The notes: a model not told the origin generated them from the letters alone. 64,000 nucleotides of DNA from Modicisalibacter radicis (GCF_900961225.1 NZ_CAAHFN010000048.1:62001-126000); one strand, 5' to 3'; shown: positions 1 to 9,325, numbered from the stretch's first letter. Numbers and translations are program-made.

Positions 1-1236
1 CAGGATGCCGCTCAGCCGTGCCAGGCGCCGATAGGTCTGTCCGGTGGCCTCGGCCGAGTAGATATCCACACCCGCCCGGTCGGTTGCGGCCTGTGGATCG
101 AAACCGAACAGCCGCTTGCGCTCGACATCCGAACGCAGGCGGATCCCGCCCAGGCGCTGGACCATCTCGCCGGTGAAGCGGCTCTTTCCACTGCCCGACA
201 CGCCCACGCCGATCACCAGGTAGGGAAAGTTGAATTCGGCGTACTGTTCGGCAAGGGTAATGTAGCGCCGGTAATCGGCCATGATCGCCTGACGGTCGAC
301 CGGATGCAGTTCCGGATTGTGATAGCGCAGCATCGCCACCTTGGCCCGCACCAGCGCTCGGTAAAGCTTGTAGAACGGCAACAGCCGCACCAGCGTGTGA
401 TCGCCCGACAATTCCAGATAGCGGTTCAAGGCATGATTGGCGAACGCCCGCTCGCCACGCGCCTCGAGATCCATGAGCAGGAAGGCAAGATCGCTGCCGA
501 CATCGTTCCAGCGCAGTTCATCGTTGAACTCGATACCGTCGAAGAGCAGCGCCTGGCCTTCATGCTGGACGGCATTGCCCAGATGGACGTCACCGTGGGT
601 CTCGCGTACGTAGCCTTCCCGGTGTCGCCGGTCGAACTCGCCGGCCAGTCGCTCCAGGGCCTCCGCCACCCAGGTTCTGAGATGCTCGAGGCGGCGCTGA
701 TCGGCGCCACTCGACAGTCGCGCTTCGATCAGTTCGAACTCGCGCTCGAGGATCGCCTGCAGCGCGTCGCGCGAACCGTGATCGTTTTCGGCGTGAAGGC
801 GCTCGGCGCCTTCATGAAACGCCACCAGCTGATCGATCAGATCGTCGAGCAATTCCAGCGAGAGTTCGCCGCTGGCCTGCAGATGGCTGAAGAGATGCCG
901 GTTACTGAACTGGCGCATCTTCACCGCGTACTCGAAGGGTGCGCTGTCATCGTTGACCCGGGGTTGTCGAGCATCGCCGGACAGCGCCACCACGCCGAGG
1001 TACAGGTTAGGCGCCAGGCGGCGGTTGAGGCGCACCTCCTGCTCGCAGAAACGCTGGCGCTTCTCGCGGGTGGAAAAGTCCAGGAAACTGCCGTAGTCGA
1101 GGGGCTTCTTGATCTTGTAGGCGAAGTCGCCGGTCAGCACGATCCACGAAATATGCGTTTCGAAGACCTCGATGGCCGTGACCGGATGGTCATAGCAAGC
1201 GGGGTCCTTGAGGGCATCGATCATTACCTGGCTCAC
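1..1236 (-). CDS. AAA-family ATPase / aminoglycoside phosphotransferase-like bifunctional protein (3' end beyond window)
   Basis: About 412 residues are visible and the frame stays open to the left edge, so the C-terminus is missing. The N-terminal part resembles the phosphotransferase-like domain of the COG2187/COG0645 family (TGDFAYKIKKPLDYG, then a region rich in Arg and Glu). A P-loop, GVSGSGKS, lies near position 200, so a small-molecule kinase or ATPase domain follows. I chose the GTG at 1236 because a GGGAGA ribosome site sits 5-6 bases upstream; an ATG at 1224 is an alternative. It lies 28 bases after hemL on the same strand and may be cotranscribed. The substrate is unknown, and resistance to aminoglycosides should not be inferred from the name. 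Confidence 0.75.
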   Translation of the reverse strand, partial: MSQVMIDALKDPACYDHPVTAIEVFETHISWIVLTGDFAYKIKKPLDYGSFLDFSTREKRQRFCEQEVRLNRRLAPNLYLGVVALSGDARQPRVNDDSAPFEYAVKMRQFSNRHLFSHLQASGELSLELLDDLIDQLVAFHEGAERLHAENDHGSRDALQAILEREFELIEARLSSGADQRRLEHLRTWVAEALERLAGEFDRRHREGYVRETHGDVHLGNAVQHEGQALLFDGIEFNDELRWNDVGSDLAFLLMDLEARGERAFANHALNRYLELSGDHTLVRLLPFYKLYRALVRAKVAMLRYHNPELHPVDRQAIMADYRRYITLAEQYAEFNFPYLVIGVGVSGSGKSRFTGEMVQRLGGIRLRSDVERKRLFGFDPQAATDRAGVDIYSAEATGQTYRRLARLSGIL

Positions 1237-1264
1237 GGCAGTCTCCCGACAGTCTATAAACGGT

Positions 1265-2551
1265 TCAGTTGGCCATTCCGGCAAAAACGCGCTCCGCGGC
1301 ATCCAGCGTCCCCCGGATATCCTCATCGCCGTGGGCGCTCGACATGAAGCCGGCCTCGAAGGGCGAGGGCGCCAGGTAAACGCCATGGTCGAGCATCGCG
1401 GTGAAGAAGCGGCGGAACTGACCGGCGTCGCAGGCGGTCGCCTGGGCGAAGTTCTCGACCCTGGACTGGCCGGTGAAGAAGATCCCGAACATGCCCCCGG
1501 CACGCTGGGTGATCAATTCGATGCCGGCCTCGGCGGCACGCTGCTCGAGCCCGTCGCACAAGCTCGCTACCCGGGCGGCCAATGTCTCGTGGAAGCCGGG
1601 TTCGCGCACCTTGCCGAGCAGGGCGATCCCGGCAGCCATGGCCAGCGGATTGCCGGATAGCGTGCCGGCCTGATAGACCGGCCCCAGTGGCGAGATCTGC
1701 GACATGATCTCGTGCCGGCCGCCAAACGCGCCCACCGGCATGCCGCCACCGACGATCTTGCCCAGGCAGGTCAGGTCCGGCGTCACCGCATAGTGGGCCT
1801 GGGCGCCGCCGAGCGCGACGCGAAAGCCGGTCATCACCTCATCGAAGATCAGCACGCTGCCGTACTGATCACAGCGCTCGCGCAGCGCCTCGAGAAAGCC
1901 CGGCCGCGGCGGGATGCAGTTCATGTTGCCGGCCACCGGCTCGACGATCAGCCCGGCGACCTGGTCGCCGATCTCGGCGAAGCAGGCGTCCAGCGCGTCA
2001 ATGTCGTTATAGGGCAAGGTGATGGTGTGCTCGGCGAGCGAGGCGGGGATGCCCGGCGAACTCGGCTCGCCGTGGGTCAGCGCGCCCGAGCCGGCCTTGA
2101 CCAGCAGCGAGTCGGTGTGACCGTGATAGTTGCCCTCGAACTTGACGATCTTGTCGCGGCCGGTATAGCCACGCGCCAGGCGTACCGCCGACATCGTCGC
2201 CTCGGTACCGGAATTGACCATCCGGACCATGTCGATCGACGGGATGATCTCGCAGATCAGGTCCGCCATGGTGGTTTCGATGGCGGTCGGCGTGCCGAAC
2301 GACAGGCCGGCGTCGAGTCGCTCGCGCACCGCGCCGAGCACCTCGGGGTCGGCATGACCGGTGATCATCGGCCCCCAGGAGCCCACGTAATCGATGTAGC
2401 GCTTGCCCTCGACGTCGAACAGATAGGCGCCCTGGGCGCGTTCCATGAACAACGGGGGGCGATCCATGCCCTTGAAGGCCCGGACCGGAGAATTCACGCC
2501 GCCGGGGATGTGCCGGCAGGCCCGTTCGAAGAGTTCGGCGGAAGTGGTCAT
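1265..2551 (-). CDS. hemL: Glutamate-1-semialdehyde 2,1-aminomutase
   Basis: This PLP enzyme converts glutamate-1-semialdehyde to 5-aminolevulinate, the committed tetrapyrrole precursor in the C5 pathway, in the cytoplasm. The 428-residue length is typical of the family. The start has the family signature [11 protein letters not shown] (residues 16-26). The PLP lysine is K265 within [16 protein letters not shown], and the cofactor-binding aspartate lies in [10 protein letters not shown] (about 235-244). The gene follows thiE on the same strand with a 75-base gap that holds two perfect DnaA boxes. hemJ, a later haem enzyme, is two genes upstream on the same strand. Confidence 0.97.
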   Translation of the reverse strand: MTTSAELFERACRHIPGGVNSPVRAFKGMDRPPLFMERAQGAYLFDVEGKRYIDYVGSWGPMITGHADPEVLGAVRERLDAGLSFGTPTAIETTMADLICEIIPSIDMVRMVNSGTEATMSAVRLARGYTGRDKIVKFEGNYHGHTDSLLVKAGSGALTHGEPSSPGIPASLAEHTITLPYNDIDALDACFAEIGDQVAGLIVEPVAGNMNCIPPRPGFLEALRERCDQYGSVLIFDEVMTGFRVALGGAQAHYAVTPDLTCLGKIVGGGMPVGAFGGRHEIMSQISPLGPVYQAGTLSGNPLAMAAGIALLGKVREPGFHETLAARVASLCDGLEQRAAEAGIELITQRAGGMFGIFFTGQSRVENFAQATACDAGQFRRFFTAMLDHGVYLAPSPFEAGFMSSAHGDEDIRGTLDAAERVFAGMAN

Positions 2552-2570
2552 GTCGGCCTCGCGTCAGATT

Positions 2571-2625
2571 TGTGGATAACTCTCTGGACAGTTGGAATAA
2601 CTTGCCGTTGGCAGCTTGTGGATAA
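2571..2625 (-). promoter_or_regulatory. Two perfect DnaA boxes upstream of hemL
   Basis: TGTGGATAA occurs at 2571-2579 and again at 2617-2625, in the same orientation and 46 bases apart. Both lie in the 75-base gap between thiE and hemL. Seen directly. A DnaA role in local transcription or in titrating DnaA near the origin is inference. Confidence 0.6.
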
Positions 2626-2626
2626 G

Positions 2627-3268
2627 CTATGCATAGCCGGCATGGCGACGCAGTCGGGCAACGCGCTCGGCCGGGTCGTCACCGCCGAATACCGCATGTA
2701 CCGTCGCCAGAAGGTCGCCACCGGCACGCCGCACCCTGGCCACATTGTCGACGTCCAGTCCGCCGATCGCCACCCGCGGCAGGCCGAAGCGCGCCGCTTC
2801 ATCGAGCAGTTCGAGCGGTGCGGGCGCTGCCTCGGGTTTGGTATGCGAGGCGAAAAAGCGGCCGAAGGCCAGATAGCTGGCCCCCTCCGCCGTAGCCTGC
2901 TCGGCGATGGCCAGACTGGCATAGCAGCTGGCGCCGATGATCGGTTCGCTACCCAGTACGCGACGCGCCTCGCGCAGCGAGCCATCCTCTTCGCCGAGAT
3001 GCAGGCCGACGCCGTCGAAGCCCGCCTCGCGCAAGTCATGCGCCAGGGCAAGGTCGTCATTGATGATCAGGGGGACCCCGAAACGCCGGCACAGGGCGGC
3101 CAGCGCACGCGATTGCCGCAGGCGTCGTGCCTCGTCGGAGGACTTGTCGCGGTACTGCAGCAGCGCCAGACCGCCCTGCAATGCCGCCTCGCAAGCGGCA
3201 AGCAGGCGCGCATCATCCGGCAACAGGCCGTTGTCGGTGATTGCGTAGATACCCTGTCGCCAGCTCAT
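2627..3268 (-). CDS. thiE: Thiamine phosphate synthase
   Basis: ThiE couples HMP-pyrophosphate with the thiazole phosphate to give thiamine monophosphate. The 213-residue protein has the TIM-barrel family pattern: IYAITD near the N-terminus, ALLQYRDKS (about 35-43), the Mg/substrate region PLIINDDLALA, GVGLHLGEED, and IGASCYASL. The start is the ATG at 3268, whose bases overlap the thiD stop as ATGA, implying translational coupling. A longer open frame upstream of this ATG is only the shadow of thiD. Cysteines, rather than the usual small residues, flank the SxY region, but nothing critical is missing. Confidence 0.93.
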   Translation of the reverse strand: MSWRQGIYAITDNGLLPDDARLLAACEAALQGGLALLQYRDKSSDEARRLRQSRALAALCRRFGVPLIINDDLALAHDLREAGFDGVGLHLGEEDGSLREARRVLGSEPIIGASCYASLAIAEQATAEGASYLAFGRFFASHTKPEAAPAPLELLDEAARFGLPRVAIGGLDVDNVARVRRAGGDLLATVHAVFGGDDPAERVARLRRHAGYA

Positions 3269-4095
3269 TGGCCATCCTCCTCGGCGATGAAGGGCGCCGG
3301 CTGCTGCCACAGCCGGCGCGGCAACGCCTGGCCGTTGCCCGGTCGCCAGCCATGGCGCAGGCTTTGCCAGGCAAAGCGCTGCGCCTGTTCGCAAGCGCTT
3401 ACCAACCTCTCGCCCGCCGCCAGACGAGCGGCCAGGGCAGAAGCCAGGGTGCAGCCGGAGCCATGATAGCGGTTCGCCAGGCGCGGCCATTGCCACTGCC
3501 GGCTGTTGTCGGGGGTATGCAGGGTGTGCACCACCTGGTCGGCGGCGGTGCCGGGGGCCGGCTCGTCGGTAGCGGTGATCAACAGCGCCTGGCAACCCAA
3601 CGACAGCAGTTCGACGACGCGCTCGACATCGTCGTTCTGCCCGCCGGCCAGCCGCGCCAGTTCGTGTCGATTGGGCGTCAGCACATCGACCAGCGGCAGC
3701 AGGCGACGGCGCAGATCGTCGATCAGCTCGCGCGAACTCAACTCGCTGCCGCCGCCGGCGCTGAGCACCGGGTCGACCACCACCGGCACCCCGGGACAGG
3801 CGCGGACCACATCCTCCACGGCATCCAGCGTTTCCTCGGCGGCGATCAACCCCACCTTGATCGCCGCGACCTCGAACTCGTCGAGTAGCGGCCAGACCAT
3901 GTCGCGCACGCTATCGGCCGGGCAGGGCATGACTCGCAGTACATCGCGGGTGGTCTGCACCGTGAGGCTGGTCGGCACGGTCAGCGCCCAGCCGCCGCAG
4001 GCGGCTATCGCCTCGGCATCGGCGATCAGCCCGGCGCCGCCGGTGGGGTCGTGACCGCCCAGCGCGAGCACCACGGGAAGCTTGGCATGCTGCAT
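3265..4095 (-). CDS. thiD: Hydroxymethylpyrimidine/phosphomethylpyrimidine kinase
   Basis: ThiD phosphorylates HMP and then HMP-P to HMP-PP, the pyrimidine donor for ThiE. The 276-residue ribokinase-fold protein has GGHDPTGGAGL near the N-terminus, VVVDPVLSAGGG mid-protein, LTPNRHE, and the anion-hole/catalytic-base motif YHGSGCTLASALAARLA (about 210-226). The ATG at 4095 shares its A with the last base of the hemJ stop (TGATG), and the 3' end overlaps thiE. hemJ, thiD and thiE are therefore packed as one transcription unit. I see no TPP riboswitch in front of the unit. Confidence 0.95.
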   Translation of the reverse strand: MQHAKLPVVLALGGHDPTGGAGLIADAEAIAACGGWALTVPTSLTVQTTRDVLRVMPCPADSVRDMVWPLLDEFEVAAIKVGLIAAEETLDAVEDVVRACPGVPVVVDPVLSAGGGSELSSRELIDDLRRRLLPLVDVLTPNRHELARLAGGQNDDVERVVELLSLGCQALLITATDEPAPGTAADQVVHTLHTPDNSRQWQWPRLANRYHGSGCTLASALAARLAAGERLVSACEQAQRFAWQSLRHGWRPGNGQALPRRLWQQPAPFIAEEDGQ

Positions 4096-4526
4096 CAGAA
4101 CGGTTTCACCACGGCCAGGATGAGGATCAGCACCAGCGCAATGGTCGGTGCCTCGTTGAAGACCCGGAAGAAGCGCTCCGACTTCGTGCAGGTGCCTGTC
4201 ATAAAGCGCTTCATGTAGACCAGGCACATATGGTGGTAGCCGATCAACGCGACGACCAGCAATAGCTTGACGTGCAGCCACCCCTGATTGAGGAAGCCCG
4301 GAATCATGTACAGCAGCCAGCCACCGAACACCACCACGGCGATCATCGACGGGGTCATGATCGCGCGATACAGCTTGCGCTCCATCACCTTGAAATAGTC
4401 GATGGCCTGGGCATCGCCCCTGTCGCGTGCCTGGGCATGGTAGACGAACAGCCGCGGCAGGTAGAAAAGCGCCGCGAACCAGGTCACCACGGCCAGAAGG
4501 TGAAGGGCTTTTATCCATGGATACAT
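4095..4526 (-). CDS. hemJ: Protoporphyrinogen IX oxidase HemJ (CopD/UPF0093-like)
   Basis: HemJ is the oxygen-independent-type membrane protoporphyrinogen oxidase of bacteria that lack HemG and HemY. The protein is 143 residues with about four membrane segments. It carries the conserved N-terminal histidine of the family (KALHLLAVVTWFA, His9), the conserved ERKLYRAIMTPSM segment (about 49-61), and VKLLLVVALIGYHH. It starts 28 bases after the ClC gene and is coupled to thiD by a one-base overlap. The pairing with hemL in the same gene string supports a role in haem synthesis. Confidence 0.88.
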   Translation of the reverse strand: MYPWIKALHLLAVVTWFAALFYLPRLFVYHAQARDRGDAQAIDYFKVMERKLYRAIMTPSMIAVVVFGGWLLYMIPGFLNQGWLHVKLLLVVALIGYHHMCLVYMKRFMTGTCTKSERFFRVFNEAPTIALVLILILAVVKPF

Positions 4527-4554
4527 GGCGTCTCCTCGATAGGACCCGTTGAAT

Positions 4555-6390
4555 TCAGCGCTTGTAGCGGTAGTAGTTCTCGATGGCGCTGCGGGTGATG
4601 ATACCGGAAATCTTCTGGATCATCGGCGCCGTGGTGTGCTGAACGTAGAGCGCGTCGACACCGTAGTCGTTGAGACGATCGAAGGCCTCGCTGAGCGTCG
4701 CCTGAAGATGGATGGGCGCCAGCTCGAGGCGCTGACCGGGAATCTCCAGCAGGTCGAGGCGGCTCTCCCTGAGCCACTGCTCGTCGAGCAGCGCCCGCGC
4801 CAGGTCGGCGGCCTTGAGCGCCAGCGGTGGCTCGTCCTCGCTGTCGCGGGTGATCACCAGCCAGATGGGCTTGTCGTCGAGCAGCTTGCGCGCCTGCTCC
4901 AGGGTTACCCTGCGCTGAGTGCGCACCACGCTGCGCTCCATCACCGCCGGCACCGCGACCCGCGACAGGGCCTGCATCAAGGGTTGCTGCAAGCGGTGCA
5001 GGCCGTGTTGCGTCTGGGTGACGAAGAAGCCCTGACACCCGCAGACCTGACGCGATGTGAGCATGGCTACAGAGACCGAGAGCATCCCCGGCAGGATGAT
5101 ATTGGGATTGTGGGTCAGCTCGAGCAGTGCCATCAGCGCTGCCAGCGGTGCCTGCAGTACGGCCCCCATCATCGCCGCCATGCCCAGCATGGCGTAGAAC
5201 GCGGCATCGGAGGCGACCTGCGGCCACAGCCAGCCTCCCAGCATCCCGCACAGCGCACCTGCCGCGGCGCCGACCACCAGAACCGGGCCGATTATGCTGA
5301 CCGACACGCCACAGGCGACCGCGCCGGCAGTCAGCAGCAGCTTTCCGACAGCGACGGCGATCAGCACGTCCGTGGCCACGCTACCGGTCAGCGTGGCACC
5401 CAGGGTGTCATAGCCCATTCCCTGGACCTGGGGATACCACCAGGCCACCGAGCCGACGGCCACGCCGACCATGGCCAGGCGCAACCAGCCGGGCACGGCC
5501 TCCAGATACGAGCTGCGCGCAACATGGACGAACAGACCGGCAAGAAGCCCGATGACCAGTGCCGTGAGGATGATCCACGGCAAGTTGATCAGCGACCCCA
5601 GGCTCACCGGTGGCACCTGGAAGGCCGGGTCGCTGCCGTAGACCAGCTGCGCGATCACGGCCCCCGTGCTCGATGCCAGGATCACCGGCAGGAAACCGGC
5701 CGTGGTGTATTCCATCAGCACCACTTCCATCGCGAAGATGACCCCGGCGATAGGCGTATTGAACGAAACCGAGATGCCTGCTGCCGTGCCACATCCCACC
5801 AGCACCCGCAGGCTGTTGTGGGGCAGACGCAGGCGCTGCCCAAGCCCGCTGGACGCCGCTGCGGCGAGATGGATGGCCGGCCCTTCGCGCCCCGCAGAGA
5901 GCCCGCCGATAACGGAAACTATGCCGATCCACCACTGGTTGATCCAGTTGCGTAGCGGAAAACGCCCCTGATGGTAGCTGAGCCGTTCGATCACATGGGC
6001 AATGCCGATCTTGCGTGCCTGGGGCGGCTGGCGCCACAGCCAGAGACCGATCAGGCTCACCGCCACGATCGGCGACAGCGAGCGCACATAGGGCGACAGC
6101 GCCTCGAAGGATTCGATGTTTCCGTGCGGCATCAGCAACCAGGCGCCCGCGCTGAGAAGCGACCGGAAGACGACCATCACAGCGCCGGTCAGCAGCCCCG
6201 AGGCGACCCCCAGCACGCAAAGCTGCGGCAGGGCATCGACGTTCGCCAGCTGGCGTCGAAAGCGGTCGAGACTCAGGTCGTAAAGGTGGCGCACGCCTCT
6301 GGGTTCCTCATGCCAGGAGATGCCGTCGCGCGCCTTCAAGGCAGCACGGCGGCGCGCAATCAGGATCATCATACCTGCATCGCCGCGCAT
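4555..6390 (-). CDS. ClC-family chloride channel/transporter with C-terminal CBS domains
   Basis: A 611-residue inner-membrane protein. The ClC core spans about residues 55-440, and two CBS-like segments follow (about 470-600, ending near GIITRSAIENYY). The gating glutamate is E169 in SAGREGP. The conserved SFNTPIAGVIFAMEV segment is present, but the position equivalent to the internal proton glutamate of the E. coli exchanger is valine (V223), with E222 just before it. The selectivity-filter GSGIP motif is replaced by KIGIAHV. Those substitutions fit a channel or a divergent subclass better than a standard 2Cl-/H+ exchanger. In-frame alternative starts exist at 6372 and 6369. It is the first gene of the minus-strand run toward hemJ. 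Confidence 0.9.
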   Translation of the reverse strand: MRGDAGMMILIARRRAALKARDGISWHEEPRGVRHLYDLSLDRFRRQLANVDALPQLCVLGVASGLLTGAVMVVFRSLLSAGAWLLMPHGNIESFEALSPYVRSLSPIVAVSLIGLWLWRQPPQARKIGIAHVIERLSYHQGRFPLRNWINQWWIGIVSVIGGLSAGREGPAIHLAAAASSGLGQRLRLPHNSLRVLVGCGTAAGISVSFNTPIAGVIFAMEVVLMEYTTAGFLPVILASSTGAVIAQLVYGSDPAFQVPPVSLGSLINLPWIILTALVIGLLAGLFVHVARSSYLEAVPGWLRLAMVGVAVGSVAWWYPQVQGMGYDTLGATLTGSVATDVLIAVAVGKLLLTAGAVACGVSVSIIGPVLVVGAAAGALCGMLGGWLWPQVASDAAFYAMLGMAAMMGAVLQAPLAALMALLELTHNPNIILPGMLSVSVAMLTSRQVCGCQGFFVTQTQHGLHRLQQPLMQALSRVAVPAVMERSVVRTQRRVTLEQARKLLDDKPIWLVITRDSEDEPPLALKAADLARALLDEQWLRESRLDLLEIPGQRLELAPIHLQATLSEAFDRLNDYGVDALYVQHTTAPMIQKISGIITRSAIENYYRYKR

Positions 6391-6457
6391 CCGCTCAAGC
6401 GTCCGGCGGACCGGAGCCCGGCATCGCCCTCACAAAGTTGACCCTTTTGCTGGGGAT

Positions 6458-6466
6458 TGTGGATAA
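6458..6466 (+). promoter_or_regulatory. Perfect DnaA box in front of erpA
   Basis: TGTGGATAA lies in the gap between the divergent ClC gene and erpA, 37 bases before the erpA start. Seen directly; its function is unknown. Confidence 0.5.
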
Positions 6467-6502
6467 TTGCCGGAGTCACTCACGAAAATCCTGGAGGCCC
6501 CA

Positions 6503-6856
6503 ATGAGCGGTGCCGCATCCTTCGCCCCCACGCCGCTGCTGCTGACCGATTCGGCGGTTCATCGCCTGCGTGCGCTGGCCGACGAGGAGGGCAACACGTC
6601 CCTCAAATTGCGTGTCTACGTCACCGGCGGCGGCTGCTCGGGCTTTCAATACGGCTTCGATTTCGCCGACAGCGTGGCCGACGACGACACCCTGATCGAG
6701 ATCGACGATGTCGCCATGGTCGTCGACCCGCTGTCCTATCAGTACCTGGTCGGTTCGACCGTCGACTTCGAGGAAGGTCTGGCCGGGGCGCGCTTTCTGA
6801 TCAAGAACCCCAACGCCACCTCGACCTGCGGCTGCGGTTCCTCGTTCATGGTCTGA
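6503..6856 (+). CDS. erpA: Iron-sulfur cluster insertion protein ErpA
   Basis: A 117-residue A-type carrier that delivers Fe-S clusters to apoproteins. The three cluster-ligand cysteines are visible: one in [13 protein letters not shown] (about residue 46) and two in STCGCGSSF at the C-terminus. The start is the ATG at 6503, preceded by a TGGAGG ribosome site 7-8 bases upstream; the longer open frame from 6467 lacks such a site. It is monocistronic in appearance, divergent from the ClC gene and followed by the ABC transporter operon. Confidence 0.95.
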   Translation: MSGAASFAPTPLLLTDSAVHRLRALADEEGNTSLKLRVYVTGGGCSGFQYGFDFADSVADDDTLIEIDDVAMVVDPLSYQYLVGSTVDFEEGLAGARFLIKNPNATSTCGCGSSFMV

Positions 6857-6978
6857 ATCGTCGATTCGTTCCTCGGCCCGGCTGCGTCCTGCGCCGGCCC
6901 TTTGCTTGACGCTTCCCCGGGAACTCGCCAAGGTAAACAGGCACGTTCCATGAACAATATTCGAATTTGGGGAACTTC

Positions 6979-7746
6979 ATGAAAAACAATCTGCTTAAAC
7001 AGGTTTCTCTGGGCTCGGCGCTGGCGCTCGGCGTCGGACTTTCCGCCGCGGTCCAGGCCGAGACCCTGCAGGCCGTGACCGATCCGAGTTTCGTGCCCTT
7101 CGAGATGATGGATCAGGAAAGCGGCGAAATGGTCGGCTTCGACATGGACATCCTGCATGCCATCGCCGAACGCGCCGGCTTCGAAGTCGACCTGCGCACC
7201 ATGGACTTCAACGGCATCATCCCCGCCGTGCAGACCGGCAACGTCGATCTGGCCATCGCCGGCATCACCATCACCGAGGAACGCGAAGAGATCGTCGATT
7301 TCAGCGACCCCTACTACGATTCGGGGCTGCGCCTCCTGGTCGCCGCCAACAACGACGAGGTCCAGGAAGTCAGCGACCTCGAAGGCATGCGCGTGGGCAC
7401 CAAGATCGGCTCCACCAGCTATGACTACCTGCAGGAAAACCTCGGCGACAGCGCCGAGATCACGCCCTACCCGGGCAGTTCCGACATGTACATGGCGCTG
7501 CTCGGCGGCAGCGTGGATGCCGTGTTCTACGACGCCCCCAACGTCGGCTACTTCGCCCAGACCAAGGGCGAAGGCCGGGTCAAGACCGTCGGCCCGCTCT
7601 ATGAGGGCCAGCAGTACGGCATCGCATTCGCCGATGGCAGCGACTGGGTCGAGCCGGCCAACGAGGCACTCGCCGAAATGAAGGAAGACGGCACCTACGA
7701 CGAAATCCACAAGAAGTGGTTCGGCGAAGCGCCCGATAGCCAGTAA
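6979..7746 (+). CDS. Polar amino acid ABC transporter, periplasmic binding protein (GlnH-like)
   Basis: 255 residues. A Sec signal peptide (KNNLLKQVSLGSALALGVG, cleavage likely after VQA, about residue 24) is followed by a family-3 solute-binding fold: DPSFVPFEMMD, MVGFDMDILHAIAERAGFE, FNGIIPAVQTGNVDLAIAGI and TEEREEIVDFSDPYYDSG. The ligand-contact Arg/Asp pattern matches glutamine and other polar amino acid binders. The ATG at 6979 follows GGGGAA. It is the first gene of a binding protein-permease-ATPase set, separated from the permease by a strong hairpin. The substrate is inferred only as a polar amino acid. Confidence 0.9.
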   Translation: MKNNLLKQVSLGSALALGVGLSAAVQAETLQAVTDPSFVPFEMMDQESGEMVGFDMDILHAIAERAGFEVDLRTMDFNGIIPAVQTGNVDLAIAGITITEEREEIVDFSDPYYDSGLRLLVAANNDEVQEVSDLEGMRVGTKIGSTSYDYLQENLGDSAEITPYPGSSDMYMALLGGSVDAVFYDAPNVGYFAQTKGEGRVKTVGPLYEGQQYGIAFADGSDWVEPANEALAEMKEDGTYDEIHKKWFGEAPDSQ

Positions 7747-7761
7747 CAACGCGCCGTTTGT

Positions 7762-7798
7762 CACGGGGCCGGGTGGCCGAAGCGCGCCCGGCCCCGTG
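7762..7798 (+). terminator. Intercistronic hairpin between binding protein and permease genes
   Basis: A perfect 12-base-pair stem: CACGGGGCCGGG at 7762-7773 pairs with its complement at 7787-7798 across a 13-base loop. Only a short, broken T stretch follows. It probably stabilises the upstream mRNA or partly terminates, giving more binding protein than membrane components, as is known for many ABC operons. Confidence 0.7.
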
Positions 7799-7854
7799 TC
7801 GTTTCATGCCCATCAAGCGCTCCCTTCGCGGAGCGCCCATCCGGAGACCACGAC

Positions 7855-8526
7855 GTGGACGTCACTTTCCAGTTCGACTGGCAGGCGGCCATCGCCTCGA
7901 TTCCCTACCTGCTCAAGGGCATCCCCTGGACGCTGCTGATCTCGTTCGGAGGCCTGGCCATCGGCTTCATCATCGGTATCGTCTTCGGCCTGCTGCGCAT
8001 CAATCCGATCCGCCTGCTGCGCTGGCCGGCGATCGCCTACATCGAAATATTTCGCGGCACCCCGGTGCTCGTCCAGGTGCTGTTCATCTTCTACGGGCTG
8101 CCACAGATCATCGGCGGGCCGATCAATGCGCTCACCGCCGGTATCGCCGCCATCGCCCTCAACGCCGGTGCGTATATTTCGGAGATCGTCCGCGGCGGCG
8201 TGCAATCGATCGAGAAGGGCCAGCGCGAGGCAGGCCTGTCGCTGGGCCTGTCGCGCACCCAGGCATTTCGCTACATCATCTGGCCCCAGGCGCTGCGGCG
8301 CATGATTCCGGCGCTCGGCAACCAGGGCATCGTCAGCATCAAGGACACCTCGCTGTTCTCGGTGATCGGCGTCGGCGAGCTGGTCCGCCAGGGCCAGGTC
8401 TACATCGCCACCACCTTCACCGCGCTGGAGGTCTACTTCATGGTCGCGCTGATGTATCTGGCGATCACGCTGAGTCTGTCTTTTGCCCTGCGGTTGCTCG
8501 AACGCCGCGGCCTGGTCGGTCAATGA
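7855..8526 (+). CDS. Polar amino acid ABC transporter permease (GlnP-like)
   Basis: A 223-residue inner-membrane permease of the HisM/GlnP type. It has about five membrane segments, the N-terminal [17 protein letters not shown] helix, and [16 protein letters not shown], typical of the family. The EAA loop that docks the ATPase is at [21 protein letters not shown] (roughly 122-142). The start is a GTG with GGAGACC upstream. It is cotranscribed with the ATPase gene 10 bases downstream. Only one permease gene is present, so the membrane part is probably a homodimer. Confidence 0.93.
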   Translation: MDVTFQFDWQAAIASIPYLLKGIPWTLLISFGGLAIGFIIGIVFGLLRINPIRLLRWPAIAYIEIFRGTPVLVQVLFIFYGLPQIIGGPINALTAGIAAIALNAGAYISEIVRGGVQSIEKGQREAGLSLGLSRTQAFRYIIWPQALRRMIPALGNQGIVSIKDTSLFSVIGVGELVRQGQVYIATTFTALEVYFMVALMYLAITLSLSFALRLLERRGLVGQ

Positions 8527-8536
8527 GGAGCACGCC

Positions 8537-9325
8537 ATGAACGATTCACAGCGTCACGACGCCGCCCGGACCGCCGACAAGGCGCCCATGGTCAGGATGG
8601 ACAAGGTCAACAAGCATTTCGGTTCGCTGCATGTGATGCAGGACATCGACCTCGAGGTGGCCACCGGCGAGGTGGTGGTGATCGTCGGTGCCAGCGGCTC
8701 GGGCAAATCGACCCTGATCCGCTGCGTCAACGGCCTCGAGGAGTTCCAGAGCGGGGCCATCGAGGTCGACGGCAATCAGTTGCTGCCCTACGGCAAGAGC
8801 GGCAAGTCGCTGCAGACCATCCGCACCGAAGTCGGCATGGTCTTTCAGCAGTTCAATCTGTTTCCCCACCTCTCGGTGCGCGACAATGTCACCCTGGCGC
8901 CGCTCAAGGTGCGCGGCTGGGATCGCCGGCGTTCGACCGAGATCGCCGACCGGCTGCTCGAAAGGGTCGGCATCACGGACCAGGCCGACAAGTACCCCAA
9001 TCAGCTCTCCGGCGGCCAGCAGCAGCGGGTCGCCCTGGCCCGGGCGCTGGCCATGGAACCGCGGCTGATGCTGTTCGACGAGCCGACCTCGGCACTCGAT
9101 CCGGAAATGATCGGCGAAGTGCTCGATGCCATGCGCGAGCTGGCCAACGAGGGCATGACGATGATGATCGTCACCCACGAGATGGGCTTCGCCCGCGAAG
9201 TCGCCGATCGGGTGATCTTCGTTCACGGCGGGCGTATCGTCGAACAGGGCCCGCCGGGCGAGATCTTCGACAATCCCCGCCACGAGCGCACCCAATCCTT
9301 CCTCGCGCGGGTCCTCAAGCACTGA
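8537..9325 (+). CDS. Polar amino acid ABC transporter ATPase (GlnQ-like)
   Basis: 262 residues with all ABC ATPase motifs: Walker [11 protein letters not shown]-loop near [12 protein letters not shown], signature LSGGQQQRV, Walker [13 protein letters not shown], and the H-loop in IVTHEMGFA. The ATG at 8537 has TGAGGAG 7 bases upstream; the in-frame sequence before it is the end of the permease gene. It powers the upstream permease. The C-terminus ([11 protein letters not shown]) is characteristic of the amino acid importer subclass. Confidence 0.95.
   Translation: MNDSQRHDAARTADKAPMVRMDKVNKHFGSLHVMQDIDLEVATGEVVVIVGASGSGKSTLIRCVNGLEEFQSGAIEVDGNQLLPYGKSGKSLQTIRTEVGMVFQQFNLFPHLSVRDNVTLAPLKVRGWDRRRSTEIADRLLERVGITDQADKYPNQLSGGQQQRVALARALAMEPRLMLFDEPTSALDPEMIGEVLDAMRELANEGMTMMIVTHEMGFAREVADRVIFVHGGRIVEQGPPGEIFDNPRHERTQSFLARVLKH

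Noticed and set aside
1712..3466. A 584-codon plus-strand frame across hemL, thiE and thiD
   Set aside because: It crosses three clearly real minus-strand genes and the gap between them and has no family similarity I can recognise.
2552..6390. TPP riboswitch controlling thiD-thiE
   Set aside because: The thi genes are internal to an operon with 1- and 4-base overlaps, and no CUGAGA-type thi-box was seen upstream of hemJ or the ClC gene.
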